A stretch of 64,000 nucleotides of DNA from Rhodamnia argentea (GCF_020921035.1 NC_063156.1:23422283-23486282); one strand, 5' to 3'; numbered from the stretch's first letter, positions 1 through 12,385 are shown. Made by a program: numbers and translations. Notes: a model not told the origin generated them from the sequence alone.

Positions 1-844
1 TCGGTGTGTTTATAGAGAGATTAGTGGCGGCAAAATTAGAACATGTCGTCATTGGAACAAAAAAAAAAAAAAAAGAAAAAAGAAAAATCAGTGCGGTTGT
101 ATGGTCGTCGTTCTTCTTGAGGGGGAAAAGAATATCGGCTGGTGGGGGACTGTAGTTGGCGTTGATGCTTTCCAACTCCGGGGGCATTAACTAAACACGG
201 GTCGTCATTTCATCCGGTGGCTTCCCCCCGATTTGACCCCGCATGACGTCATGCTGGCCTGGGCAAGGTGACGCACTAAGCACACTGTAAGCAGCAGTTG
301 CTCCCGGAATCAAATCGGGGGGGTGGGGGACCATCGGATGACAAGTTCCAGGAAAACTTTTCAAATGAGCGTAATTAATGATTCGTATAAATTGCGTAAC
401 GAGAAACGTCCCCAATAAATTCAAACCCGCGACTAACAATTAGGTTGAGCAGAAAAAAGTAGCTATCATGCCTTTTTTTTTTTTAGGGTCTTACGATTTC
501 ATCGATCTATAAGCTTATAAAAAAAATTGTAATTACAATGAAAACTGTCGGAAATGATATATGAGTTAATGTATGTTATGAAGCGGAAAATAAGTACCTT
601 TATTTTTTAAAATAAAAATTTGAAATGGATTTTATTTTAAAAAATGATCTTAAATATCATCATTTTCTCAAATAAGGGTATTGAGTGGATCTTTTTTCAG
701 ATAAGGATCTGGAGTGGTCATGTTAATAAAAAAAAAAAAAAAGGCATGACATCATCGGTTGGCACAAAAAAGAGAAAAAAACGAGGCCCTTTACCTGTGG
801 CTATAGACTTATCGGCGGTGGGGCGGCAATAATGGTTGGCGGGC
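1..844. other. Intergenic, no gene recognised
   Basis: AT-rich sequence with several A/T homopolymers (near 60-80, 473-485 and 728-742). The open frames are short, lack domain motifs and have no convincing splice context. I see no RNA gene here. Confidence 0.6.
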
Positions 845-1170
845 TCGATAAGGAATTACTTTGGGAAAAATCTCAAAAATTTCAATTATGAACATTTATT
901 TCAAACTTTTTATGCACAAAATCTAATTTTACTCTGTGACATATTTTTTTTCTTACATTGAAAATCCTAAACTTATATGTGTGACATATTTCCCTAAAAT
1001 ATTTTTTTTGTGATATCAAAAATCCTAAACTTATATTTGTTTGACGCATTTACCTCAAAATTTGGGATAAATGTGTCATATGCCTATAAGTTTGGAGTTT
1101 TTAGTGTCACAACAAAAAAATTGGGGTAAATATATCACACGAGCACAAATTTGGGGTAAATGTGTTTCAT
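845..1170. mobile_element. Inverted-repeat element fragment (family B)
   Basis: Left half repeats 'aaaatcctaaacttata' units followed by 'tgacatattt'. From about 1060 the complementary motif appears as 'tttggggtaaatgtgt' and 'taagtttggagtttttag', so the halves face each other. The same vocabulary (do not extend past the limit / value not above threshold: 'ccaaactggtacac', 'gataaattta') builds the better preserved copy at 27.9-28.4 kb. No protein is encoded. A non-autonomous foldback/MITE-type element is inferred; the ends are approximate. Confidence 0.5.
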
Positions 1171-3289
1171 CTATAGTTTGTTTTTGTGTACAAGAAAGTT
1201 TAGTAAATTTGTGTTTAGTTTTTGTTTTCCTTATTTTGACTAAAAACTCTATTTATTTCGTCAAAAATGAATAACTCCAAAAATATTTCCTTAAGAGTGA
1301 TTACTTATATAGCTAAAATAACTAGTTAATACAAATATTATAATTATTGATAGAAGTTTTTGCTAGATATTGTTGTACGTGATGGAGATATTTATTTATT
1401 TATTGATTTATTTTTACAAGTGATACACGAGATTATTTTTAAATTATTATTATTATTATTTTTGGTGAAATGGACTGAGGCTAAGTTTGAAGAATTCATA
1501 CCTACGTAATTCGGTTCATCTGGAAAAAAGAAAGAATTATTTCACAAATCAAAGCGGAGGACGAAAGAGTTTCTTTAAAATCCCGTACGTACTTGTGTAG
1601 AAGGCAGGTGAAGCTCGAACAAAAGGTAAACAGCCCGGAGGGGGTGCATGGGAATCGACGCGCCCAAAGGGCGGACGAGATGTGCCTCAGGTCCCGGATC
1701 GAACGGCTGGTGATGCGGATTCCACTCCGGGCGCGTGGCTGGTTACTGTTGCAAGCGGTAACACGGGTTGTTTCGCGGATGATTCCCCGTGAGTGGGACC
1801 GAAGGGACGAGACAACTCGTGTGTGGGCCCCCAAAGGAAGAGGAGGAAGCGTTGACTGTGAACGGGAAGGGGTCAACCTAATTTTTATCAAATAGCATAG
1901 TACGAACCTTAACCTAAAGTCGCGCTTTTCCAAAGAGCGAGCTAACTGATTCGGAACTTGGAAACCTTAGAAAGCCGAACCTTTGCTTTAATTTCGCCAA
2001 AGAAAAGCTACGAGAATAAAGATAAAAAATAAATAAGAGAAGACCGCGTTCAAAGAATATATGGGGCAATCTCGAACATATGCCGATGTTTCGGCGCCAT
2101 CAGTTGATTAGGCAAAGCATGTTGGCTGGTGGGGACCACAACGAGTCTAGTCGCGACATGTCATGAGAAAAAGAAAAGTCTAATCACGACACGTGGGCCA
2201 CAGGGGACCCCACCATTCAACTAAGCGGTGGTTGTGCTCGTGGCCTCTGTGTTCTCGTCACCCCGCGAAACGATTGGTTCGATTGGGTTGAACCGGATGT
2301 TATTAGCAACCCGCGCCCCGGCCCCAACTCTTCCCGGTTCAGTTCGCACCGTTCGACGGTCCGATTCCATTATTGGGTGCTGTCAAATCGAACGATAAAA
2401 AAAGAGTACTTTTCGTTTGTGACCACGAGATGTGCAATCACGGCACGATTTGTGGTAACGGGACGATGCCCCTTTTGTCAGGCTTTTAACTATTCAACGC
2501 CCTTTGAGGACCGTTGAGAAAGTTACTGCAGATGCTAGGTGACGTCATCATTTTCCCCGGTACCGATTACGTCCCTAGGGCTGGAGCACAAATTACGTCC
2601 TGGGCCACCGTTTGGACCTCCCATTGGCTTGAACAGAAATCTCGTAGAGATGAAAATGGGACGGAATGGAATAAGCATTCTCATCACAGTGATGAGGGAA
2701 TACGGAGCAGTTAGCGTCTTAACGTCGAAGGGACGGTTGGCATCTTAATGTTGGATATGTATTTATGCTTTTCGGGCTCTTCATTCAATTGCCCGATGTG
2801 GTGTGACTCTGATACAGATAGCGCAATTCATCGTTGCTTTGAAAAAAAAAAAGGGGGGGCATGTGAAGCATCGCGAATCATGCTTATACAACCTCTTTCC
2901 TTTCTTAAAGGTCGTTGATCTGAAGAAGATATTTCTTTCATATCTTTCGAGATCCACCCTATAATATGGGGTCAATAAGCCACAATAAATGATTTTAGCC
3001 CGGGTTCCGCTCTATCCTAAATGTTGATAAGATGGGCCTGCAACCAACGATTTGTGTTGTTTGCCGATTCAAAGTATCATTTCGTATTTGATCCGTTTCA
3101 ATTCCCTACTTCAGCGCCGTAGCACCTAATACTCGAACAAACCTTGTTCCCATCATTCCATGGTATTTACGTGAGTTCTTTTTATGAGATACAAACAGGA
3201 GAATTTGTCTTGGAAGCAGAAGAACTAAGAAAGCGAATGAGATCGAATCAAACGGATTCTTTTGATGTTCTCTTTTAGGCATTTCAACT
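1171..3289. other. Intergenic, no gene recognised
   Basis: GC-richer block (about 1600-2750) in AT-rich surroundings. Opposed open frames of 100 and 143 codons at 1593-1895 (+) and 1502-1933 (-) mirror each other and resemble no family, so they look like chance frames in GC-rich DNA. A CACGTG core lies near 2190, without a gene to control. Confidence 0.5.
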
Positions 3290-3790
3290 AGGGGTGTGCA
3301 ATTGGACCGGGTTTACCAAGAATCGGATCGGATCACTAGAAAAATAGGTATGGGAATCTGTTCCTATCCAAATCGGTCCGAGTACATGTCCTAATTTTGG
3401 GGAACCGATTGAAATTGGGCCAATTCTTCGGTTACCTATTTTGGAATTGGTAAAAAAAAAAAAATTCTAGTCTTGCTCGCCTCACTTCCTCTGTTTTTTG
3501 TGGAATGTAATTTCTATTGCTCATAGTAGAGTTTGTTACTTTTGGCGGATAGTGAGTTTTATTATTCAATCTTTTATTTTGAATCGTTTCATTCATGCTC
3601 ATATTTTGCTAGAAAAATGAAATTAGAAAGAGAAACAAAAGAAAAATAGGCTCTCGAGTAGACCCTAAAACCGAATCGAAAAAGTAGGGCAAGTTGCAAA
3701 ATAGGTTCCAAAATCTGGGAATCGGTATTACCAATGCACGTTTCATGTTCTAGATCTAGAACCTACCCACTCGAACCATACTTACTCATA
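3290..3790. mobile_element. Probable hAT-like relic with AGGGGTGTGCA end
   Basis: The sequence starts with 'tAGGGGTGTGCAattgg', a terminus typical of plant hAT non-autonomous elements, followed by 'cgg/gga' motifs such as 'aatcggatcggatcac' that also fill the ends of the element at 25.86-26.88 kb. No clear opposite terminus or target duplication was found, so this is a degraded or one-ended copy with an approximate right boundary. Confidence 0.4.
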
Positions 3791-6290
3791 TTTCCAATCA
3801 ATCGACACGGCCCCGAGAAAGCGACTTTGGGTAAAACCCTTTTTGTATATCCTTATTTTATATCTTATCAAACTCTTATTTTATATCCTTAAGTGCCCTC
3901 GTAGTCAACACATGAACGGACATTCTCTCCGCTCCAATTTTAGCTATGTTCGACGGAAATCGCTAGCGCCCCGTCCATATATTTTTTGTTTTCCTTAGAA
4001 TGCTAATCTCTTTATCGACGTAAGTCAAATAGTTTTTAGGAGTATACTTTTTCCAACTTTGTCTTGATAGACATTTCCATTGGTTTGGCGATAATGGAAA
4101 AATTTTAACTCGAGGATTGCGACGTTAAGGGACATAACAAGGCCCACGTTTAGAACAAGCGTGTATATTTCTTAATCTTTAGTCCAACTCATGCCTTGGA
4201 AAATATGAAACTTGGAGGAACAAATTCCAATTTCACATTCAACAACGACCAATCTCAACTCATTGAAATTAGAATAAATTAAATTCCTTCAGGTAAAACA
4301 CAATACAATTCGCCTATGGACAAAATCACCGAAATGGCTGGGATTTCTTAAAAACGCTAATAAGGTTAATGAGATAATTGATTTTTTTTTGTCACATTTT
4401 CTTATTAGGTACAAACACTCGAAATTTCGGATATGAATAAGTAATTTCTCAGAGAATTCTTTTAATGGGTCTCGGATTGGTTCGAGAGTTAACTGAAAAT
4501 CGTACTTAACCCGAAATTAAACATAAAAAGATCCAAATTGTACATGGGCTGGGCTCGCCTGGCCTGCTTGAGCCTATCATTTCTAGGCAAAATGAAAAGA
4601 ACTTTTGGTTTTCTAATTTTGGTTCATCAAGTTCTTCCGGTGGTGACGGGCCCAATGGGCGATGATATGACGAGATTGCCCCATTTGGGCCTCTATTCAT
4701 TGTATGGATTTTTGCCCAAGGTCCATCAAGATTTTCGCTTGTAGGGCCCAATGGGCTACGTTCATATGTTTGAGCCCATCTGAAGAATTCCAACAAGGCC
4801 CAATCTCCTCGAAATTGCTGACATCCAAAATTTCCCTCATATATACTTTGCTTATAAGAGATTTGTTTTCTTTCCTTAAAAGCAATGCTCTCGTCGATTC
4901 ATCTAGCATAACAAACAACATAATCTCACGAACTATCTTTCCACGGAATCTACATCAAAACAACGCGCTGAAGTAAACGGCCTCCGGTCTAAAAAGATAA
5001 ATGACGGTCAAATTATGTGGTTTTACTTTTGGCAATTTTGGATCTCCATGGACACCCTCTATCTCTATCTAGTGCGCACCGATGGCTAAAGATCCTTATG
5101 CGCCCATTTCACATGTTAGGCGTGGCTGGTGTATTCGGCGGCTCCCTATTTAGTGCTGTGCATGGTTCCCCTTTTCTTTGGTGTAAATCTTTTGGGTAAA
5201 GAGAAGACCATATTCTATTGGTCCATCAATTGGACCTAGACCCATTTTAAATCCATCCGATTAGAATTAAAGGGAAGCACCTGCGAGAGCAGGGGTGAAC
5301 GAAGCGGAAGCGAGAGCGAATACGCTTATTTTTCAAATGATTCATATCGTCAAGTGTATCCATTTCGAATTTCATTGCAATCAAATGATCCTCATTTATG
5401 CCGACCCATATAAACCAATTCGTTTCTGAGAGCTGTTTTCTGGATCCGAAAGGGAATACTTGGGTTCTCCCAATAACGAAAAAGTGTTTCCTTTTTTCTT
5501 TATCGAGTACGGATTTTTTTTTTGTTCGAGTGTATCTTGTCTTTACTGTGATTTACTTTCCTTGGCTAACAATAATTGTATTTTTGCCCATACGCCGACC
5601 AATCTCACCAACAAATTTTTAGATTTGAATTGCGAAACTCTCTATTTTTTTTTTTTTTTGCTTGTTGATCAATCACATAGTGCGTAGATGACACGAGGTG
5701 TAATCACCAAACAAAATGCTTTCATGACGTGTTAGGCCAACCACAAGGCTTAGCTCTTCCAATTAGTATGCTTAGTAGCTCTATCAAAATGTCGATAATT
5801 GGATATGGTCAAAAGGAGTCAATTTCTAGGGCGGGCCCGGTTCGGGCTATCGGCTCACGAATCAATGGACTGATGGAACTTTTGTTTTTTTTTATTTTTT
5901 TATTTTAGAGCCTTTGACCACACAATTTTTTAAAAAAATAAAGAAAAATACGAAAAATGAAATGGACAGATGGAGCTCACTTTGGTTGCATGCTGACTCA
6001 AAAATCTCCTGTTGGGATAAACTATAGTTCAAGAAAGAACAGAACAGAGTTTGATTGCGCCCTTTTCTGGCCGCGTGCTCAAATGGTACTCACCAGCCAG
6101 AGCTCGCAAGTGACAGGGACAGAGCAGGGAGACAGAAAGGGTCAACTCTTTTGATTCGAGTTCAAGATAAATCTCCATTCGGTTTCCTGATTCTCGTCAT
6201 CTGCTAATCTCACGGGCAGGAAAAGAGATCGAACTCGTGGTGCTCTGACTGGATCATCGCGCCTTTTGTTTTTTATCATTTGTCTTACCC
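3791..6290. other. Intergenic; cluster of GGCCCA motifs, no gene
   Basis: No coding sequence recognised. Between about 4640 and 4810 there are several GGGCCCAAT/TTGGGCC/AGGCCCAAT motifs (site II type, TGGGCY on one strand), usually found in promoters of housekeeping genes, but no adjacent gene starts here. Poly-T tracts occur at 5514-5525 and 5645-5660. From about 6000 the region leads into the ERF promoter. Confidence 0.5.
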
Positions 6291-6365
6291 GATTTGTTCC
6301 AGATTGCTGTTTTGGTAGCGAGAAAGGGAGCGTCTCCTTTTTCTTTTTCTCGAGAAACAGAGAGA

Positions 6366-6373
6366 TATAAATA
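6366..6373 (+). promoter_or_regulatory. TATA box of the ERF gene (inferred)
   Basis: TATAAATA on the + strand about 700 bp before the ERF start codon. A long leader with an intron would explain the distance: possible donor at 6560 (gggtatgc), possible acceptor at about 6798 (ttgctgcag). The leader intron is inference; the TATA match is seen directly. Confidence 0.45.
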
Positions 6374-7068
6374 TATGTCGTCTGGGTCTGATCCCATCCC
6401 AGGAGCTCGCGCGCAGCTCTGCCTCTGTACTTGCTCTGTGCATGTGAGCTCGCTCAGTTCCGCCCTCCTCTTGTTCTTCAGCTGTGGCGGGCGTCTTTGG
6501 TCTCTTGATCAGGTCGAGAAACAGAGCAATTCAGGCTTCTCCATGCGGTTCGGATCAAAAGGGTATGCGGCTTTTCGGCTCGATTTTTCTTGTTTTTGCT
6601 CTTCCCCTGTAATTAGTTTGGGAGAAATTCAGTCAAGTTCTCTCGCTTTCGGTCGCTTTCCGGGACGAACGCAGAGTGTTTCTTGACGCCGGGTTTGAGC
6701 TGTATGGCTGACATATTCAAACACTTGCGCATTACAATTATTTACGAAGTCGAGGATCTCCCTTTTGTTTATTACCAAATTCAAAATTTTGCTGCAGGGG
6801 TTGCTCTGCTCGGGCCTGTCATAACAGCAAACAGTTTCTCACTTTGGTTTTGGAGGTTTAATTGGGTCAGAGGGTTTTGGGTTTTACGTGATGCCCAAGT
6901 TCTCAAAGATCGCCAGAAGATTTTTTTTCCCTTTCGCCTTCTCTCTTTACCTAAATGTTTGAATTCGAGATAATATCTTTCCTCCCTTTATAGTCCCACC
7001 ACCACACGCTAGAGAAGAAACAGAACGCCTCGCGTTGATAGGCGATTTTTCATTTTTTGAATTCCAAC

Positions 7069-7935
7069 ATGAGTGCCGAGAGCGTAGAGAAGAGAAAACC
7101 AGGCAGAGAAGACAGCAGGCTGCTGAAACCAATGAGGAAAATCCGTGTGATGTACCGTGACCCCGACGCGACCGACTCCTCGAGCGATGAAGAGGGCACG
7201 AGATGCGGCGATTGGATTGCCTTGAGGAAGAAGGGCATACAGGTTGTTAAGGAGATTGTGGTCCCATTCACGAGACACGGATCGTGTGAAGAGATCTCTC
7301 CTTGCCTTGCTAACAATCGTCAGAAGTGTGCTGACGTTCTGAGCGAAGCTAGCATGAGACCTCGGGGGTCGTCTGCTTATAAAGGGGTCCGGAGGAGGCC
7401 GTGGGGGAGATTCGCGGCAGAAATACGCGATCCTACTCGGGGGGTCCGAGTGTGGCTCGGCACTTACAGCACTGCGGAGGAGGCTGCTCTTGCCTACCAG
7501 AAGAAGAAGCTCGAGATCGATCAGAAGATTGAATCGCAGAAGGAGAAGGAGAACTCGATCTCCAATTCAAAAGAGCAACAGGAAGACGATAGAAACGAAT
7601 TGTTGTGCCATCAATCTCCATCGTCAGTGCTTGACGTCCACAAGTCTTCTTCACTTAGCAGGGGACAAGATGAGCTGCTTTTCACAGAACAAGACTGGTT
7701 CAACCAAGCGTTGGCGGATCAAGCATCCTCGGCATCAACAAGTCAACAACTCGGTTTGCAATGCGAGGGCAGCTTCATGCTCGAGAACGAGTTCGGGAGT
7801 TTTTTCGACAGCGTCGATCTCACGACAGATCTCTTTGATGACTGCGAAGTCTATGATCTACCGGACATCGACCTCGATTTAGAGAACGATGAGCTTGCTT
7901 GGATCGACGGAGCAATGGGGATGCCATGCATATAG
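7069..7935 (+). CDS. AP2/ERF transcription factor, CRF / ERF118-like (group VI/VI-L)
   Basis: Single-exon ORF of 288 aa with ATG at 7069; the frame is open slightly upstream but has no earlier ATG. Residues about 20-43 carry the CRF-type motif ([19 protein letters not shown]). The AP2 DNA-binding domain starts at about residue 104 ([18 protein letters not shown]) with the WLGTY and EEAALAY signatures. The usual domain end (AAFKLRG...LNFP) is missing; instead [10 protein letters not shown] runs into a charged K/E/Q stretch, as I recall for ERF118-type members. The C-terminus (about 255-285) is acidic ([20 protein letters not shown]), a likely activation region. It should be a nuclear, GCC-box-type DNA-binding regulator, possibly cytokinin or ethylene related. 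Family call is firm; exact orthology is not. Confidence 0.94.
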   Translation: MSAESVEKRKPGREDSRLLKPMRKIRVMYRDPDATDSSSDEEGTRCGDWIALRKKGIQVVKEIVVPFTRHGSCEEISPCLANNRQKCADVLSEASMRPRGSSAYKGVRRRPWGRFAAEIRDPTRGVRVWLGTYSTAEEAALAYQKKKLEIDQKIESQKEKENSISNSKEQQEDDRNELLCHQSPSSVLDVHKSSSLSRGQDELLFTEQDWFNQALADQASSASTSQQLGLQCEGSFMLENEFGSFFDSVDLTTDLFDDCEVYDLPDIDLDLENDELAWIDGAMGMPCI

Positions 7936-9499
7936 CTTGAGCCAAATTAGTCTAATTTATGGAGTATTTAGAGCGTGTCTACTGTCTAGAAACAGGGGAC
8001 TTGGTTTTTCTCTGTCCAATAGCCGTCCAAGGTCTCCTGGTTCTAAATTTTTGCCCAGTATGAGGATAACGATGATCATGAACCACATCATTATACTTCT
8101 CTTGAGAGGGGATGTGGAATGGTTTTCATTAATTTTCGCAATTTGCAACAGCAATCTACGGAGGCCCCCCCCAAAAAAAATTCAGAAATCTTCTGCCTAC
8201 AATAAAGCTTACATGGGTTCGATGGGAAGTTGAACATATTGGTCGAAAGTTGAGGAAAGTCCCGAGTTTTGTAGATCCCCACGACTTAAATCTAGCTCAA
8301 ACCTTCTCTTCCAGCCACAGACTTCAAAGGCTCTCGAAGCACTAGGTTAAAGAAGAAAAAAAAAATGTCATGTAGATCGAACAATTTGATGCCTAGCATT
8401 ATTGCAACAATGCCCAATGCTTGAACTTTACACAAAGCTTTTGCCTTTAGCAGTTGTTTAGTTGTACTTTTCATGTCTCCAAATCATGCCCCTGGCTCCA
8501 ACTTTCAATCACGCATGAAACTACTTGCAAAAGGGTGGTGGCGGAGTCAGTTCATTTCTCTCTCTCTCGTGCCTCTCGCTATTAGCCGCGTGGGGAATTG
8601 TCCACACGATTTGCGAACATGGAGGCGATGATCGCCTCTCCTCATCCTCGGTCCAATTTTCCACTCATATCGACCGCGACAGCTAAAAACCAAGACACTT
8701 CCCGCAACGAGCCACGAACTAGCAATGTACTTTCACCAGCAAAATTATTTGAGCTGGAGGGTATAGTCTTTCAATCTTTACCCCCATCTACTTATTTTTG
8801 GTGTTACCATTCTAAGATCTATCTATTACGTGTCATTTAATTAGGGCCAAAAGCAGTCACTTTCCTAGGATTGAGGGGGTGCTTTCCACTACTTTGCTTC
8901 CTCCCTAATTATTCAATTTCATTACCACTTGCCGCCACTCTTTCCGAATTCGTTGCCAGTCGTTCTTCTCCGACCATAATCGATGGCCAACTCTGCACCA
9001 CGACGTGGGAAATTCCTTGGGGGAAAGACCTTGAAAGCCACCAACAATCAATTTTACGAAATTCTTCATACCCACTTCTCTTGATCTGCCTCTGGAAGAC
9101 TATTTCCAGCCAAGGTGGGGGAAGATTTGCAATCCATCACTATCATCTTTCAAGCCGACAACAGATTATCCCCGATTTTGCCTTACGCGAAACTCGACAT
9201 CCGATTCATGTGAAGATAATGTTAACGAGTCCACCAATTATAAAAAAAAAAAAAGTTGTGTCGTGATACTTGGAATATTAATGATACGGAGAAGTATAAC
9301 AATGGGTATTTTTTTTTTCCCCTTGAAGCCTTGGAGCACTTGTTAAACAAGAAAAGTACGAGAGGATTTCTATGTTACCACTTTCCTCGTGCCATTAGAT
9401 TTGACAAGTTAATCTTAGAAAATAGCAGCACAACTTGGCAAACTCTACAAATTCCCTTAATTCTAGAATGAAAGCAAAAGAAGCATTAGCATTTCATTG
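7936..9499. other. ERF 3' flank and intergenic DNA
   Basis: The first 200-300 bp are probably the ERF 3'UTR. The rest has short open frames without domain similarity or splice structure. A run of C then A occurs at 8166-8179, and CT-rich sequence at about 8560. No gene recognised. Confidence 0.5.
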
Positions 9500-9860
9500 A
9501 GAAAAATACCAAAAAAGTCGTACAACCATTGCAATTATATCAATTTAGTCTTAAATTCTTTTTTTTTTTTTGGCTAACGAATCCTAAACCTTTTGTATTT
9601 ATATAAATGCAATTTATTCAGCCAGGTTTAGCCCGAAATCACTAACATGAACGTTAACCATCTTATGTAGCCGGAGGACAATTCTTCTTAAAATTACATT
9701 TTATTTACCTTTTGAATTTGCGTAATTTTTTTTCTTTTCTATTTTCTTTTCCTTCTCTTTACTTGTTTTTTTTTTTTTTCAGGGGTGAGGCGGCTAAGGG
9801 CCAACCGGGGCCGCTAACCGACTCTCGCCGACCACAAGCGAGAGCTGCGATGCCCAAATT
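9500..9860. mobile_element. Family A inverted-repeat element, left half only
   Basis: Begins 'aaaaataccaaaaaagtc' followed by 'caatttagtcttaaattc' and 'aatcctaaacctttt', then a pyrimidine tract and a GC-rich core (ggctaagggccaaccggggc, ctctcgccgaccacaagcg). The complementary right arm seen in the full copies at 43.4 and 45.3 kb is missing. Non-coding; a truncated non-autonomous DNA element. Confidence 0.55.
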
Positions 9861-10312
9861 AGGTGAGAACGTGAGTGGCAAGAAAAACATAATTGATACA
9901 AATACAAAAGATTTATGATTCAATTAACAAAAAATAAATAAATATTAAGATTGAATTGTCACAATTATAATTTATTTAATACTTTTTTTAGTAATTTTTT
10001 CCGAGTCTCTCCATTATTCTCTAGTGCTGTGAGAGGGGGTGTGCGTGTGGGGGCGATGAATGAATGTCGCAGAGCAGGAAATTCCAGGCCGTGACCCATT
10101 CATTACGGCGAGCAGGTGCAAATCTCCACCCACTCTCGTTTAATTTACCAGTGCAGCATTGAGCTGAGTCAAGCTCAATCAAAAAAGGCCAAAAAACACG
10201 AAAACGTCACTGCTGAGCCTACCGCCCTGGCGGCAAAACGTCAACCCTTGTTATGTGTCCTTTCACAGCAAATACAAGTAATCAATCACGGAATCTAGAA
10301 ACGGATTACTTA

Positions 10313-11149
10313 AGGGCGCGACATGGTAACATTTCTGAAAATAAATTTCTGGTTCAGAAATATTTCTGAAGTAAAAATCTATTTGGTGAGAATTTTTTAC
10401 TTCCGAAAGAAATTTCTAATTCTGAAGTGAATTTTCATTTATGAAGTTGTTTTTCCCTCAATTTGAAAAGTCAAAAAAAAAAAATTACATCTCAACTTAA
10501 GATGTACTTCCCACGTCACCCTTTTTTTATTACGCTCTCGCTCTCTTTTCGACTACACCCTCCGCCGCCCACCGACGCCCACTACCCGTTGTCGCCCACC
10601 ATCAACCTCTGCCGGTGGGCGTCCATCGCCGCTTGCACCCGCCACCACCCATCGCAGACCTCCACTAGCCGCCGCCCGCCGCCAACCACCACCCATGGCC
10701 GACCTCCATCGGCCATGTCTATTGCCACCCGCGATCACTACCACCCGCCTCCCATTGCCGCCTGTGACCACATCCACTCGCCGCTAGCCACCAACCGTCG
10801 CCGACCACCGCCATGACCACCACCGCTCGCCGCCGCCACTACCAAGCCGCTGACTTTGGCCGCCGGAGTAAAAAATAAATAATAAAATTTTTTTTATTTT
10901 TTTAAAAAAATATAAAAAATATAAAAATGAATTAGAAATTTTTTGATCGCCGACAATAATTTTTTAGATAAGATTTTGTGTTAATAATATTTCAAAAGTA
11001 GAAATTTTCGGTCGTTACCAATTTCTCTTATTAGAATCAACTTCTAGAGCAGAAGTAGAAAAATCAACTTTTGCTTCTGAGTAAAAGTAAAAAAATCAAC
11101 TTTTTATCAAAAATTGATTTCTCAAGCAGAAGTGTTGTTATGCGCACCC
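10313..11149 (+). mobile_element. Tourist/PIF-Harbinger-like non-autonomous element, full copy
   Basis: Ends are inverted and similar: left AGGGCGCGACATGGTAACA, right (reverse complement) GGGTGCGCATAACAACAC. It is flanked by TTA on both sides (10310-10312 and 11150-11152), the target-site size and sequence of PIF/Harbinger transposons. The arms are AT-rich with repeated 'atttctacttctga' words. The core (about 10540-10860) is GC-rich, built of CCGCCACC-like triplets, and gives proline/arginine-rich open frames on both strands that look like composition, not genes. A second copy sits inverted at 40.5-41.1 kb and a short one at 11.4 kb. Superfamily assignment is inferred from end sequence and TTA duplication. 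Confidence 0.7.
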
Positions 11150-11374
11150 TTAGTCCCTTGTCGTCAATTCAAGACTAACGTAGATACGCAATATATTCAA
11201 GCTTCTCCACGGACCATTCATACAAGTCTGCATGCTAATTGCACAAACTGTTTCTTTTTGTTTGAATCCAACGATCAAAGTTCCCAGCAACTCATGACTC
11301 AATTGGACTTACAACAAGAGCTTCTACAGTTGGTAGATTGAAGCGGCGCATACACCGTAAAACAAAGTGACTAA

Positions 11375-11638
11375 AGGCGCGCATAATAACATTTTTGCTC
11401 CAAAAATCAACTTCTACTTCTGAGCATAAATTGATTTTTCTACTTATGGAGAAAACAAAAATTTTTTTTTACTTCTTTAAGTGGTTCCAAAATTATTTCT
11501 GGAGCAAAAAAAAAAAAAAAGCTCTAGAAATAGAAAAATGAAGCTGAGTAACCAAATGAATTTCTGTTTCAAAAGTTATATTACCAAACGAATTTATGCT
11601 TCAAAAGCATTTTTTGAGTAAAAATTCTACGCGCGCCC
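11375..11638 (+). mobile_element. Short deletion derivative of the 10.3-kb element family
   Basis: Left end AGGCGCGCATAATAACAT and right end ...ctacGCGCGCCC match the termini of the element at 10313-11149. TAA flanks both sides (11372-11374, 11639-11641). The GC-rich core is absent and only arm-like sequence with 'tcaacttctacttctgag' remains, so this is a 264-bp MITE-like derivative, 226 bp from the long copy. Confidence 0.65.
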
Positions 11639-11641
11639 TAA

Positions 11642-12385
11642 AGATCCCATGGAAGGAGGTGTCTCATGTGCACAAGAGAGTTTTAGAACTTCGAATCTCC
11701 GCTTAAGAGAGCTCAACGATTTAAGCCTTTGGTCGTGAGAAACTCCTCTAATCTAAAGGGTTATGAGTGTATGCGCTCGTGCGTTGTATACCAAACTAAT
11801 TGCCCCTATCGGGGGAGATACTCTGGATGAAATTCCAGTTCTCATGGAGAAAATCAGAGATTGCTGATTTCCCAAGGGGCAATTGCTTGAGGCACATATA
11901 GTAGCCTAGCAAACTACTTGTTTTGGTCATGGAGGTTTAAGTTACAACAGAGAGGTTTGATGCCGTGAACGTGAATGTGGCTGCCAAGTTTTTCACTTGT
12001 TTATAGCGCCTTTTGTGCTAATGGTGACCGAGGCAATAAGCTTATAGCCTGCAAGGAGGCACATATAAGCCATAGATTGCCCACCCATGCAGCACAAGAT
12101 CTGGTAAGATGGAGATCTGATCACAGAAAAAGTGCCTAGAAAGTAGAAATTAGCTTATGAAATTTACTCTGATAATGCGTCAAGAAACAATGCTCACTGA
12201 CTCACGGTGAAGGTACCACATAATTTCATGTCAGAAAGATGACTTTTAAAGCCTTCAGTTTACAGCTAGAAATCAAGATGACTCACTTCAGACATAATCA
12301 AGAGCACATATAAACTCATAAAAAAATGGAACCATGGTTAAATGGAAAAAGAAATGTATAAATTATCTCTGATAATCTACATAAG
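11642..12385. other. 3' flank of the CCR4-like gene
   Basis: Non-coding as far as I can see; it lies downstream of the deadenylase stop on the minus strand and probably contains its 3'UTR and polyadenylation region. Repeated words such as 'aggcacatata' occur near 11893 and 12057. No other gene recognised. Confidence 0.45.

Noticed and set aside
1502-1933. 143-codon minus-strand open frame
   Set aside because: No domain, overlaps a 100-codon plus frame in GC-rich DNA; composition artefact.
2247-2265. TGTGTTCTC-GTCACCCC, similar to miR398 with two bases missing
   Set aside because: No complementary arm within 150 bp and the gap would disrupt the mature sequence.
10463-10816. Pro/Arg-rich 117-codon frame
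   Set aside because: Lies in the GC-rich core of a transposon and arises from CCGCCACC triplets; opposite strand is equally open.
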